Shown in pieces: positions 53,088 through 62,148 of a DNA stretch of 64,000 nt. The notes under the pieces were generated by a model. The model was not told the origin of the DNA and did no database searches. It saw nothing but the letters and a program-made list of their open reading frames with translations. The stretch comes from Lachnospiraceae bacterium (GTDB lineage Bacteria; Bacillota; Clostridia; Lachnospirales; Lachnospiraceae), in the NCBI GenBank assembly GCA_014804445.1, contig JAAUZU010000012.1, forward strand, positions 190,191-254,190. The letters are read 5' to 3'. The first letter of the stretch is position 1; each line of letters starts with the position of its first letter. The position numbers were made by a program, and so were the translations under genes.

Positions 53088-54017
53088 TTATTTTTCGGTG
53101 TCCGCCTTCCACAGAGGATTGTGCAGCACCGGCGCCTCATCAATAAAATTGATTTCATCGTTCAGGTACACCTGATAATTATTCCATACATCTTCCAGCA
53201 TTTCCAGATTCCGCTTTACATCGGTGGGCCGCTTTAAGCACAGCGCCACCACCATCGCATTGATAACACTTAAAGGCGCCACCAAGGAGTCCACAATGGA
53301 AACCATATCACTCCTCGCCAAAAGGTTCATGGAGGAATACAGACACATGGGCGAATGAATGGTATCCGTGATGCTGATTACCTTGGCATTTCTGTCGTTG
53401 GCAAACTCCAGCGCCTTTAGAGTACGCATGGAATATCTGGGAAAGCTGATTCCGATAATCACGTCATTTTCATCTATCCGAATCATCTGTTCAAAAGTTT
53501 CGCTGACGCTGGTCGTGTTTAAAAGCGTCACATTACCGCGCACCATATTTAAGTAAAAGTGTAGAAAATCCGCAAGCGGCGCGCAGCTCCTGAGACCGAT
53601 GACATATACGTTTTCCGCCTCCAGTATGGCGCTCACCGCCATATCAAAAGCATTGGGGTCAAGATTTGCAATCGTATCCTGAATCTTTTCGATGTCCGCT
53701 GTAAGCACGGAGGATAAAATTTCCGACTGGCTGCTATGCCCATACTTTACGTCTATCTTCTGTACAGCGCTCAGCTTGTCCCTCACCCAGTTTTCCAGCG
53801 CCTTCTGGAATTCCGGATATCCGTCGTAGCCTATTCCGGAAGCAAAACGAACCACCGTGGACTCACTGATGCCAAGCTCTGTGCCCAGCTTTGCCGCAGT
53901 CATAAACACTGCCTGTTCATAATGTTCCTTTATGTATCCTGCAATCGCCTTATGGCTTTTGCTCATCGAAGCGTAACCGGCATTGATTCTTGATATGACA
54001 TCCTGACCATTATCCAT
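53088..54017 (-). CDS. MurR/RpiR-family transcriptional regulator
   Basis: A 309-residue regulator with an N-terminal HTH_6 domain (about 5-80, G-I-S-E-S-T-V-V-R-F recognition helix) and a SIS phosphosugar-binding domain (about 125-250, starting Y-V-I-G-L-R-S). Family members answer to sugar phosphates or amino sugars. The ATG at 54017 overlaps the TetR gene end by 8 bases and its AGGAG is encoded there. Target not evident from the neighbours. Confidence 0.9.
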   Translation of the reverse strand: MDNGQDVISRINAGYASMSKSHKAIAGYIKEHYEQAVFMTAAKLGTELGISESTVVRFASGIGYDGYPEFQKALENWVRDKLSAVQKIDVKYGHSSQSEILSSVLTADIEKIQDTIANLDPNAFDMAVSAILEAENVYVIGLRSCAPLADFLHFYLNMVRGNVTLLNTTSVSETFEQMIRIDENDVIIGISFPRYSMRTLKALEFANDRNAKVISITDTIHSPMCLYSSMNLLARSDMVSIVDSLVAPLSVINAMVVALCLKRPTDVKRNLEMLEDVWNNYQVYLNDEINFIDEAPVLHNPLWKADTEK

Positions 54018-54552
54018 TTGCATACTCCTGTTCCAGCAGTTTCTTGGTTTCCGCGTCCGTCAAATCGTAATCGCCTGTCAGACTCATGCAGGCCGCCCCA
54101 TGGATAAACAGCCACATTCTCATAAACATGCCCTGTGGATTGGCGCAGCCCATTGCGGACGCTTTATTGATTTCAAAAAGGACATTTCCTTTTTCACCGT
54201 TCAAAATCTCATACAGGCTCTTTTTTTCCGGAAGCTCTGATAAGAACAAGAGCCTGAACAGATTTTTCTCTTCTCTCGCAAAAGCAATGTATGCCATTCC
54301 CAGATTGGAAAATGGAACCGTGCCGGTTCTCGGAAACAGGTCATAATAATCCTGAAAGAAAAGGACAGCCTTTTTGTAAACTTCTCCCCACAGCTCGTCC
54401 ATATTTTTATACACCCTGAAAATCGGCTGTGTGGAGCAGCCCACCCTTGCCGCCACCTTTCGCGCCGTCACATTGGCAAAGCCTTCTTCCCTTGTCATTT
54501 CAAAAGCATTTTCCAATATATCCTGAATGGTAACAGATTCTTTTCTCGCCAT
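54010..54552 (-). CDS. TetR-family transcriptional regulator
   Basis: A 180-residue regulator with an N-terminal TetR HTH (about 8-55, V-T-A-R-K-V-A-A-R-V then T-Q-P-I-F-R). The C-terminal ligand domain is of the WHG/TetR_C_33-like kind but not sharply assignable. First gene of the TetR-RpiR-flavoprotein unit. GAGGAG precedes the ATG. A short TTACGGTAA palindrome between promoter and gene could be its own operator. Confidence 0.85.
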   Translation of the reverse strand: MARKESVTIQDILENAFEMTREEGFANVTARKVAARVGCSTQPIFRVYKNMDELWGEVYKKAVLFFQDYYDLFPRTGTVPFSNLGMAYIAFAREEKNLFRLLFLSELPEKKSLYEILNGEKGNVLFEINKASAMGCANPQGMFMRMWLFIHGAACMSLTGDYDLTDAETKKLLEQEYANG

Positions 54553-54599
54553 TGTACATTCTCCTCATATCTCCTGACAGCATTACCGTAACACTTGTT

Positions 54600-54628
54600 A
54601 TTCTAATCTATTCCTGTAAATCCGTCAA
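54600..54628 (-). promoter_or_regulatory. promoter of the TetR-RpiR-flavoprotein unit
   Basis: TTGACG (54623-54628) and TAGAAT (54600-54605), spacer 17. A TTACGGTAA palindrome follows downstream. Confidence 0.65.
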
Positions 54629-54639
54629 GTCAGAAAGAC

Positions 54640-54670
54640 AAAAGGAATGGGAAAATCTCCCATTCCTTTT
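54640..54670 (-). terminator. terminator of the decarboxylase cluster
   Basis: AAAAGGAATGGGA (54640-54652) and its exact complement (54658-54670) around a five-base loop, T-rich on the leftward side, 14 bases past the oadA-like stop. Confidence 0.88.
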
Positions 54671-54683
54671 GTATCTGACCGTA

Positions 54684-56105
54684 TTATACGGGATATGCGC
54701 CATTTTTGGTATCTGCCTGTGCAGGATCTACTTTTTCCTGCTGTGCCTGACGGTACTTGAAGAAATCCGTTGCCACCTGCGGGAACAAAGCGTAGGACAG
54801 CACGTCCTCGTCCTGCTGCTTCCACTCTGCCATTTCGGATTCCAGCTTTTCCATCTCGTTGGAAATCAAATCCGCCGGACGGCAGGTAATCCTCTCCTCG
54901 CCCGGAATAACCTTGTCGATAACCTCCTGACTCATCGGCTTTACAGTCTGGCCGTATTTGCCTCTGAGCACATCCTTGGTCTGGTCGGTTGCCATCTTGT
55001 ATCTCTCGCCCATCAGCACGTTAAATACAGCCTGTGTGCCGACAATCTGTGAAGAAGGCGTAACAAGAGGCGGCTCGCCCAAATCCTTGCGGACTCTGGG
55101 AATCTCCTGCAGCACTTCGTAATATTTATCCTCTGCATTCTGCTCCTTAAGCTGGCTCACCATGTTGGAAAGCATGCCGCCCGGTACCTGATACAGCAGA
55201 GTCTTGATGTCCACGCCCATTACCTTGGGATTTAAGAGACCGTTTGCAAGGCACTCGTCCCTGTAAGGTCTGAAATAATCTGCAATTTCTGCAAGCAGGT
55301 TCTGGTCGTAGCCGGTATCGTAAGGCGTTCCCTTAAAGGTTTCCACCATAACCTCGGTTGCGGGCTGTGAAGTGCCCATTGCAAAAGGTGACATTGCACA
55401 GTCGATCACGTCCACGCCTGCCTCAACTGCTTTTAAGTAGGTCATGCCTGCCACACCGGAAGTATAGTGTGTGTGAAGCTGAATCGGAAGCTTCGTCGCT
55501 GCCTTCATCTCCTTAATCAGTTCGGCTGCCTTATACGGAACCAGAAGTCCCGCCATATCCTTGATACAGATGGAATCCGCGCCCATCTCCTCAATCTTTT
55601 TCGCCATGTCAATCCAGTATTCCATGGTATAGGCATCTCCCAAAGTATAGGACAGGGCAATCTGTGCATGCCCGCGCCCCTCGCGTGCCTTAATCCTGTT
55701 GGTGGCATTTACCGCCTCCTGCAGATTGCGAAGGTCGTTCATACAGTCAAAAATACGAATGATGTCGATGCCGTTTGCCACGGATTTTTCTACAAAGCTG
55801 TCCACCACATCGTCAGCATAAGGTCTGTATCCTAAGATATTCTGACCTCTGAATAACATCTGCAGCTTGGTGTTTTTAAAGCCGTCGCGCAGCTTTCTCA
55901 GTCTGTCCCACGGATCTTCCTTCAGAAAACGCAGGGATGCATCAAAGGTCGCGCCGCCCCAGCACTCCACGGAATGATAGCCTACCTTGTCCATTTTGTC
56001 TACGATGGGAAGCATAAGCTCGGTCGGCATTCTGGTTGCGATTAAGGACTGATGTGCGTCACGTAATATGGTTTCCGTTATTTTAATCGGTCTTGCTTCT
56101 GACAT
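54684..56105 (-). CDS. oxaloacetate decarboxylase/transcarboxylase alpha (5S-like) subunit
   Basis: A 473-residue carboxyltransferase that moves carboxyl between oxaloacetate/pyruvate and biotin. TIM-barrel motifs: L-R-D-A-H-Q-S near residue 15, carboxylated-lysine segment C-I-K-D-M-A-G near 180, metal His pair L-H-T-H-Y near 210. It lacks the C-terminal biotin domain of OadA; biotin is on the separate carrier (57338). Last gene of the five-gene cluster; AGGAGG precedes the ATG. OadA and pyruvate carboxylase subunit B are near-indistinguishable by sequence; the beta subunit next door favours a sodium-pump decarboxylase. Confidence 0.88.
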   Translation of the reverse strand: MSEARPIKITETILRDAHQSLIATRMPTELMLPIVDKMDKVGYHSVECWGGATFDASLRFLKEDPWDRLRKLRDGFKNTKLQMLFRGQNILGYRPYADDVVDSFVEKSVANGIDIIRIFDCMNDLRNLQEAVNATNRIKAREGRGHAQIALSYTLGDAYTMEYWIDMAKKIEEMGADSICIKDMAGLLVPYKAAELIKEMKAATKLPIQLHTHYTSGVAGMTYLKAVEAGVDVIDCAMSPFAMGTSQPATEVMVETFKGTPYDTGYDQNLLAEIADYFRPYRDECLANGLLNPKVMGVDIKTLLYQVPGGMLSNMVSQLKEQNAEDKYYEVLQEIPRVRKDLGEPPLVTPSSQIVGTQAVFNVLMGERYKMATDQTKDVLRGKYGQTVKPMSQEVIDKVIPGEERITCRPADLISNEMEKLESEMAEWKQQDEDVLSYALFPQVATDFFKYRQAQQEKVDPAQADTKNGAYPV

Positions 56106-56155
56106 TTCCTAATTCCTCCTAGAATTTTATATATAAATACTCGCTGTGCCCAGCT

Positions 56156-57307
56156 TTAAAATACGCCGTAAATGGCCATAAAGGTACCTGCTGCTACGGC
56201 AGTACCGATAACACCCGCAACATTGGGCCCCATGGCATGCATCAGAAGGAAGTTTGTCGGATCGGCTTCGGAGCCTACCTTCTGCGATACACGCGCCGCC
56301 ATAGGTACTGCGGATACACCTGCGGAACCAATCAGCGGGTTGACCTTACCGTGCGTCAGCACGCACATCAGCTTGCCGAACAGCACACCCGCCACCGTAC
56401 CGAATATAAAGGCAGCAAGACCAAGTCCTACGATTTTAATCGTATCCCAGTTCAGGAAAGCTTCCGCACTGGTGGTTGCGCCTACGGATGTGCCGAGCAG
56501 AATAACTACGATGTACATCAGTGCATTTGACGCAGTTTCTGTAAGCTGTCTTACCACACCGGATTCCTTGAACAAATTTCCTAACATCAGCATACCTACC
56601 AGAGGAGCCGTGGTCGGAAGAATCAGGCTCACCACGATGGTTACCACGATGGGGAACAGAATTCTCTCCAGCTTGGAAACCGGACGAAGCTGCGCCATCT
56701 TAATTTGTCTTTCCTTCTTTGTCGTCAAAAGCTTCATAAAAGGCGGCTGGATAACAGGCACCAGCGCCATGTAGGAATATGCCGCAACGGCAATGGGTCC
56801 CATCAGACCTGTCTGCCCCAGTTTTCCTGCAAGGAAGATAGAGGTAGGGCCGTCAGCGCCGCCGATAATAGAGATTGCAGCGGCTGCTTTACCATTAAAG
56901 CCAAGCGCAATCGCGCCGAAGTATGCGGCAAAAATACCGAACTGTGCTGCCGCTCCTAAAAGAAAACTCTTCGGATTGGCAATCAGGGGACCGAAATCCG
57001 TCATAGCGCCGACACCCATGAATATCAGGGACGGCAGTATGGCATATTCGTCCAAAATATAGAAATAATAGAGTAAACCGCCCACTCCATTTGCCGAATC
57101 CCCTGCGTGAAGCATAATATCCGGATAAATGTTTACGAGCAGCATACCAAATGATATCGGCAGCAAAAGCAGGGGCTCAAACCCGTGCCTTATCGCCAGA
57201 TATAGGAAAAAGCAGGCAACTGCAATCATCACATAATTTCCCACGGTCAGGTTAAAAAACGCCGTCTGGTGGAGCAGATTGCCCAGCGTACTTGATATGT
57301 ATTCCAT
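56156..57307 (-). CDS. sodium-ion-translocating decarboxylase beta subunit
   Basis: A 383-residue membrane protein with about nine to eleven helices. The sodium-site motif G-G-A-D-G-P-T-S near residue 148 and the second G-T-S-V-G-A-T-T near 268 are clear. It decarboxylates carboxybiotin and couples this to export of sodium. It is shared by oxaloacetate, methylmalonyl-CoA and glutaconyl-CoA decarboxylases. AGGAGG precedes the ATG; 30 bases after the biotin carrier. Confidence 0.93.
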   Translation of the reverse strand: MEYISSTLGNLLHQTAFFNLTVGNYVMIAVACFFLYLAIRHGFEPLLLLPISFGMLLVNIYPDIMLHAGDSANGVGGLLYYFYILDEYAILPSLIFMGVGAMTDFGPLIANPKSFLLGAAAQFGIFAAYFGAIALGFNGKAAAAISIIGGADGPTSIFLAGKLGQTGLMGPIAVAAYSYMALVPVIQPPFMKLLTTKKERQIKMAQLRPVSKLERILFPIVVTIVVSLILPTTAPLVGMLMLGNLFKESGVVRQLTETASNALMYIVVILLGTSVGATTSAEAFLNWDTIKIVGLGLAAFIFGTVAGVLFGKLMCVLTHGKVNPLIGSAGVSAVPMAARVSQKVGSEADPTNFLLMHAMGPNVAGVIGTAVAAGTFMAIYGVF

Positions 57308-57337
57308 TTGATGACCTCCTGTCAGTTGTCAGTCCGA

Positions 57338-57712
57338 TTAGTTTAAGGTAGCCAGAACCTTGCCCGCTTCCACTGCATCGCCAACCGATACTTCAATGCT
57401 TGCTACCGTACCGTCTTCAGGCGCAACAACGGGGATTTCCATCTTCATCGCCTCAATGGTAACGACTGCATCACCCTTCTTTACTGCCGTGCCGACAGCC
57501 GCGTCAATCTTAAATACCTTTCCTGCTGCACCAGCCTCTACTTTGATGCTGCCTGCACCGCCTGCTGCGGGTGCACTTGCCGCTGCCGGAGCCTTTACAA
57601 CAGGCGCCTTGGGTGCCGCCGGAGCCTTTACTGCGGGAGCGCCTGTGGATGCGCCCTCTTCCACTACTACATCATATACGTTTCCATTTACGGTAATGGT
57701 ATAATTCTTCAT
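57338..57712 (-). CDS. biotin carrier protein of the decarboxylase
   Basis: A 124-residue protein: N-terminal beta segment, a flexible Ala/Pro/Lys-rich linker (about 22-55) and a biotinyl domain with the attachment motif E-A-M-K-M. The carrier moves CO2 as carboxybiotin from the carboxyltransferases to the membrane beta subunit. The ATG at 57712 follows GGAGG; a TTG five codons earlier overlaps the site. Confidence 0.93.
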   Translation of the reverse strand: MKNYTITVNGNVYDVVVEEGASTGAPAVKAPAAPKAPVVKAPAAASAPAAGGAGSIKVEAGAAGKVFKIDAAVGTAVKKGDAVVTIEAMKMEIPVVAPEDGTVASIEVSVGDAVEAGKVLATLN

Positions 57713-57727
57713 TTTTTTATCCTCCAA

Positions 57728-58609
57728 TTATCTTCTTTTTCTAATGCTTCTGACCACAAAACCGTCGGTGCCTGCCGCGCCTTCACTTGCTGCAATGGCT
57801 GCCGCAATGACTGCGATAAGCTCCAAATCATCGCCGCTCTCTTCTACAACGGCCTGTACCGCCGCACTGTCCGCTGCAGGAGCAGCCTGTACTGCTTCTT
57901 TCTTCTTGCCGGAAAGTTTTTCCTGTAATTTGGGAATACCGCCAAGCGCCCATATAATCAGACTGATTAATATTAAAATGGCAAAAACCGTTCCCATTCC
58001 CATCAAGGTGTCCATGGCAGCCTTGCCCATCAGTTCACCTATTGTCTGATCTACATTCAGGGTACAGGACTCCACCGTCAGGAAGATGTCATTGGTAAAA
58101 ATAACCTCTATCTTTGCCGTCTTCGGATTGCCCTTCTTGTCTGTTACAGAGCCTGTGACAGGAACCGTCACAATAATTTCATCACCCGATACTTTATAGC
58201 TTATATTCTGCCTGTCGATTACGGTCACATCGCCCAAGTCGGAATATGCGCCGCTAAGGGACACAATGCCATTTAAAATCGCATTGCCTTCTACATCAAT
58301 GGAATCGACACCGTAGGAATAGCCATAACTGCTCGTTGCCATCTGCAGTGCCGCATTGAGGTTGTCCTCTGTCACAGCCTCCAGCTCATGCACGTTATAA
58401 TACTGCTGGTGAAATGCAGCCGTTTCTGCAGCCTCACTGCCCTCGCCGCCATAATACGCATACAGCATATAAGGAACCACAAAATCGGCCGAAATCATCG
58501 ATGCAGCCGTCGCCTTGTCCGCCGTCACCGCATCCACAGTCGTTTCGCCGCATGCCGTAAGCCCTAATACACAGGTGAGCATACATAACATTGCCAGTAA
58601 TTTTTTCAT
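57728..58609 (-). CDS. OadG-like gamma subunit fused to a lipoprotein domain
   Basis: A 293-residue protein. Lipoprotein signal with lipobox L-T-A-C (Cys20), an extracytoplasmic domain (about 30-200) of unrecognised family, a membrane helix (about 208-230) and a short cytoplasmic Ala/Glu-rich tail ending basic. The helix plus tail look like OadG, which helps assemble the decarboxylase. Ordinary OadG is under 100 residues with no outer domain. It lies between the acyl-CoA-type carboxyltransferase and the biotin carrier. A GGGAG site precedes the ATG. Confidence 0.75.
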   Translation of the reverse strand: MKKLLAMLCMLTCVLGLTACGETTVDAVTADKATAASMISADFVVPYMLYAYYGGEGSEAAETAAFHQQYYNVHELEAVTEDNLNAALQMATSSYGYSYGVDSIDVEGNAILNGIVSLSGAYSDLGDVTVIDRQNISYKVSGDEIIVTVPVTGSVTDKKGNPKTAKIEVIFTNDIFLTVESCTLNVDQTIGELMGKAAMDTLMGMGTVFAILILISLIIWALGGIPKLQEKLSGKKKEAVQAAPAADSAAVQAVVEESGDDLELIAVIAAAIAASEGAAGTDGFVVRSIRKRR

Positions 58610-58626
58610 ATTAAGTATCTCCCTTT

Positions 58627-60057
58627 CTAAACCGTTCCATGCTTTTTGACCGGACGCTCTTCACTTTTCGTAAACAACATCTCAAAAGCGCCGATGATGT
58701 ATTTTCTGGTATCGGCAGCTTCTACAATCTGGTCCACATATCCTCTCCGCGCCGCGCTCTGCGCACTGGTCTGCAGAGACGCATACTCTGCCGCCTTCTC
58801 CTTTATCACTTCCGCGCCTTTTCCTTCATACATAATCTTAGCCGCCAGGGACGCATCCATGGAGCCAATCTGTGCAGTCGGCCACGCCATCGTGATATCT
58901 GCGCCGGTCGCCTTGGAATTCATCGCAATATAGGCACTGCCAAAAGCCTTGCCAATGATGACATTTACCTTCGGTACCGTCGCATTTGCAAAAGTGTATG
59001 TAAGGTGTGCAACAGCGGAAGCAATCTTTCTCTCACTGCATTCGCAGGCCTTATAGCCGGTCACATTGGTGAGCGTCAGTACCGGGATGTCAAAAGCGTC
59101 ACAGAAATTAACGAAATCAGCCGCTTTTTCACAGCCTTCCGGTGAAAGCGCCGTTTCAAATTTTTCTGCGATATTTCCATTTTCATCCAGCACGCCGCTT
59201 CTGTTTGCAACCGCGCCTACTGTCACGCCGTCCAGCCTGATAAAGCCGGTCACCATATCCTTCGCATAGGCAGCCTTTACTTCCACGAATTCATTGCTGT
59301 CAGAGATAATGGTAAGCGCTGCAGCCGTATCCTCCACGCAGCCGGCAAGTTCAGCCGTCAGGCGGTTCAAATCATCCGTGCACTCGTCAAACGCAAGGTT
59401 CTCCTCATTGTTTGCGGGTAAAATGGAAACAAGCCTGCGAATGCCTGCAAGCACTTCATCCTCGGTTCCCACAAAATCTGCATTTCCTGCCTTTTCACTC
59501 TGGAATGCAGCTGAAGAAGTATCGCATTTTGCAGTTGTATTGCCTGCAAGGGCATTCGGGGAATTTACAAATAATTTCGCGTTCTTTTCTTCCATGAACG
59601 TAAAGTCAGACATGGCTGCCATGATGGCAAGGCCACCGCCGCAGTTGCCAAACACTGCAGAAATCTGAGGGATTACCCCTGAAGCATCGGTCATCTTACG
59701 GTAGATGGTGCCAAACGCATCCAAAGCATCCGTAGCTTCCTGTAATCGCAGTCCGACAGAATCCAGAAGTCCGATAACGGGTGCGCCCGTCTTCATCGCC
59801 AGATTGTAGAGATTGGCAATCTTCCTTGCATGCATTTCACCGACGGTTCCGTTCATGACGGACGCATCCTGACTGTACACATACACAAGGCTGCCGCCTA
59901 TCACTCCGTATCCGGTGATGACACCGTCTGAAGGAGTTTCTGCCTGTTTCAAATCAAAATCGGTCGCTCTGGCGGTAACCATGGCGCCAATTTCAACGAA
60001 ACTGTTGTCGTCGAGCAAAGCATTGATTCTTTGACTCGCTTTTGAAGTACTACTCAT
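58627..60057 (-). CDS. acyl-CoA-type carboxyltransferase subunit (MmdA/12S-like)
   Basis: A 476-residue carboxyltransferase of the propionyl-CoA carboxylase beta / methylmalonyl-CoA decarboxylase alpha family, in a somewhat divergent form. N-terminal crotonase-like half with V-Y-V-Y-S-Q-D-A-S near residue 60 and F-G-N-C-G-G-G-L-A near 140; C-terminal half with T-N-V-T-G-Y near 330 and G-K-A-F-G-S-A-Y near 370. First gene of the cluster. The ATG at 60057 follows GGAGGG; an earlier in-frame start has none. The acyl-CoA substrate (methylmalonyl, malonyl or glutaconyl) cannot be fixed from sequence. Confidence 0.88.
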   Translation of the reverse strand: MSSTSKASQRINALLDDNSFVEIGAMVTARATDFDLKQAETPSDGVITGYGVIGGSLVYVYSQDASVMNGTVGEMHARKIANLYNLAMKTGAPVIGLLDSVGLRLQEATDALDAFGTIYRKMTDASGVIPQISAVFGNCGGGLAIMAAMSDFTFMEEKNAKLFVNSPNALAGNTTAKCDTSSAAFQSEKAGNADFVGTEDEVLAGIRRLVSILPANNEENLAFDECTDDLNRLTAELAGCVEDTAAALTIISDSNEFVEVKAAYAKDMVTGFIRLDGVTVGAVANRSGVLDENGNIAEKFETALSPEGCEKAADFVNFCDAFDIPVLTLTNVTGYKACECSERKIASAVAHLTYTFANATVPKVNVIIGKAFGSAYIAMNSKATGADITMAWPTAQIGSMDASLAAKIMYEGKGAEVIKEKAAEYASLQTSAQSAARRGYVDQIVEAADTRKYIIGAFEMLFTKSEERPVKKHGTV

Positions 60058-60218
60058 GTTTTCAGCCCTCCATTTATAATAAATAAATATGAACAATATT
60101 AACAGGGGACTTTTCGCTTTTCGTAAAGTAAACGCCTATTGCCCCATGATTAATGTTTGTATCATTGTAGCATAAAATTTACAATCATACTAGCACTAAT
60201 TTGCAGATTTTGCACAAA

Positions 60219-61475
60219 TTACAAGATATATTTTTCCAATACTCTTTTGAAACACCAGAAAAAATCAATTTCCGCTATCGTATCCCGTGTCACAATCAAG
60301 TCTTCCCTAAGACAGACGCCACCCGTCATGTAACGGATATATCCCACAGTTTCCCCCTGCGTGACAGGTGCCGAAAGCCGCTCTTCCACCTCCCAGGAAA
60401 CTTCAATTTTTTCTTCATCAGAAAGCAGAAGCCCGTATATGCCGCTCCCCTCTTTTATTTCCACCTCCGTATATGCCGCACCGCCAATCCTGTCCGTCTG
60501 CCCGTTTTCCACAAGTATCGGCGAAAATATGCTGTCGTTTACAGACACCTCGTCTATGGTATGGTACATAAAATTTTCCAGTCCATATGTAAAAAGTTCC
60601 CGCGAATCCGCCCATTTCCACGTCTTGTTATTTGGCCATCCACATGCCAGGAGTGCTATGGTAAAACGCTTACCGTCCCGCTCCAGCGCTCCCACGTAGC
60701 AATAGCCTGCCTTGTTTGTGAAACCCGTTTTTCCGGTGAGCGCGCCTTCCATCATGCCCAGAAACGCATTGTGGTTGACGCAGGAAAAACTCCTGCCTTC
60801 TTCACTTGTAAAGCTATAACTTTCCGTCCGCGTTATCTTTAAAAACTCCTCCTTTGCCGGCGAGTAAAAGGCACAGTATGCCATAATTCTGGCGAGATCC
60901 TCCGCACAGGTGCCATGCTCGCGCAGAATATTCTCCCCGCCTTCCCCGATTATGGTCTGCGTTGCATCCAGACCGTTCGGCGTAATAAACCAGCTATTCC
61001 TGCATCCTATCCACGCCGCCTTTTCATTCATCATGGCAGCAAAGCCTTCCATGCTTCCTCCCACATGCTCCGCAATCGCCACTGCCGAGTCGTTGTGGGA
61101 TTCCAGCATCAAGGAATACAAAAGGTCGCCCAGCCTGAAATGCTCACCGGTATTCATAAAAAGTTTGACCTTGGGCATTCCCGCCGCATAGGACGATGCC
61201 TCCACAATTTCATCCTGCGACGCATTTTCCAGCGCCAGTATGCAGGTCAGTATTTTGGTTGTGCTGGCATTGGACATAAAAACATCTCCGTTTTTTTCAT
61301 ACAGTACCCGCCCCGTATCCGCATCCATCAGCACCGCCGCCGTCGCATACAGGGATGGCTCCTCCGCGCCATTTACATAAAGTGTCATTTGTAAAAACTG
61401 AAACAGGACCACAGCCGCCAGAAACAGGCACAACCTGCCGCCCTTTTCTTTCCTTTTTTTCACAAAAAAATACAT
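60219..61475 (-). CDS. D-alanyl-D-alanine carboxypeptidase (S11, DacF-like)
   Basis: About 418 residues. Signal peptide with basic start and hydrophobic core, then an S11 peptidase domain: S-T-T-K (the S-x-x-K catalytic site) near residue 70, S-H-N (S-x-N) near 130, and L-T-G-K-T-G (K-T-G) near 235; a C-terminal beta domain follows. It trims the last D-Ala of peptidoglycan stem peptides. The start is uncertain: the ATG at 61475 has AAAGGAAAG 13 bases upstream; a longer start at 61529 lacks a site. Third gene of scpA-scpB-dac. Confidence 0.88.
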   Translation of the reverse strand: MYFFVKKRKEKGGRLCLFLAAVVLFQFLQMTLYVNGAEEPSLYATAAVLMDADTGRVLYEKNGDVFMSNASTTKILTCILALENASQDEIVEASSYAAGMPKVKLFMNTGEHFRLGDLLYSLMLESHNDSAVAIAEHVGGSMEGFAAMMNEKAAWIGCRNSWFITPNGLDATQTIIGEGGENILREHGTCAEDLARIMAYCAFYSPAKEEFLKITRTESYSFTSEEGRSFSCVNHNAFLGMMEGALTGKTGFTNKAGYCYVGALERDGKRFTIALLACGWPNNKTWKWADSRELFTYGLENFMYHTIDEVSVNDSIFSPILVENGQTDRIGGAAYTEVEIKEGSGIYGLLLSDEEKIEVSWEVEERLSAPVTQGETVGYIRYMTGGVCLREDLIVTRDTIAEIDFFWCFKRVLEKYIL

Positions 61476-61542
61476 AGCAGCAACATTCTTTCCTTTGGTT
61501 GCTACTATGTATATGTATTTTCCACGCATTTTAAAACGCTTT

Positions 61543-62130
61543 TCAGGCTTCTTCCCCTTCCCCGCCGGAAGAAAGAATCCCTGCTTCCGCTTCCGCCTGC
61601 TGCTTAAATTCCTCCACCTGTATGGCGGACAACTCCGGCAGTTCGTCCAGCGACCGGACGCCGAAACAGCGCAAAAACTGCTCCGTGGTTCCGAAAAGCA
61701 GCGGACGTCCCGGCGCATCCAGCCTCCCCAGTTCCGTAATCAAATCATATTCCAGCAGCTTGTTTACCGCATGGTCACAGCTTACGCCGCGGATTCTCTC
61801 GATTTCCAGCCTCGTGACAGGCTGCTTGTAGGCGATAATAGACAGCGTCTCCAGTACGGTATCCGTCAGCACCATTTTTCTCGGTGTTTTCGCAATCTTG
61901 ATCAGGTATTCATACATCTCCGCCTTGGTGGAAAGCTGTACGCTGTCCTCCAGCCAGAGCAGAAAGATGCCCCTGTCCTCCTCTTCGTACCGTCTCTGCA
62001 TATCTTCCAGTATCTGCTTTACTTCCTTTGTATCCGTTTCCAGCACTGCCGCAAGCCTGCTAATCTCCACAGACTCCCCCATGGTAAACAGCACTGCCTC
62101 CAGCACTGCCTCCGCTTTTTGTCTTTCCAT
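61543..62130 (-). CDS. scpB: segregation and condensation protein B
   Basis: A 195-residue protein with two winged-helix domains. The family start A-V-L-E-A-V-L-F and the central L-S-I-I-A-Y-K-Q-P-V-T-R near residue 98 are clear. ScpB dimers bind ScpA and the SMC ATPase to shape the chromosome. It is 18 bases after scpA. Confidence 0.95.
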   Translation of the reverse strand: MERQKAEAVLEAVLFTMGESVEISRLAAVLETDTKEVKQILEDMQRRYEEEDRGIFLLWLEDSVQLSTKAEMYEYLIKIAKTPRKMVLTDTVLETLSIIAYKQPVTRLEIERIRGVSCDHAVNKLLEYDLITELGRLDAPGRPLLFGTTEQFLRCFGVRSLDELPELSAIQVEEFKQQAEAEAGILSSGGEGEEA

Positions 62131-62148
62131 TTTCTACTATTCCTTCCG

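Noticed and set aside
54560..54600. TTACGGTAA palindrome as a firm TetR operator
   Set aside because: It is too short to call; it is mentioned only as a possibility with the TetR gene.
60219..61718. Longer, 499-residue version of the D-Ala-D-Ala carboxypeptidase
   Set aside because: The extra N terminus overlaps scpB in another frame and hides a normal signal peptide.
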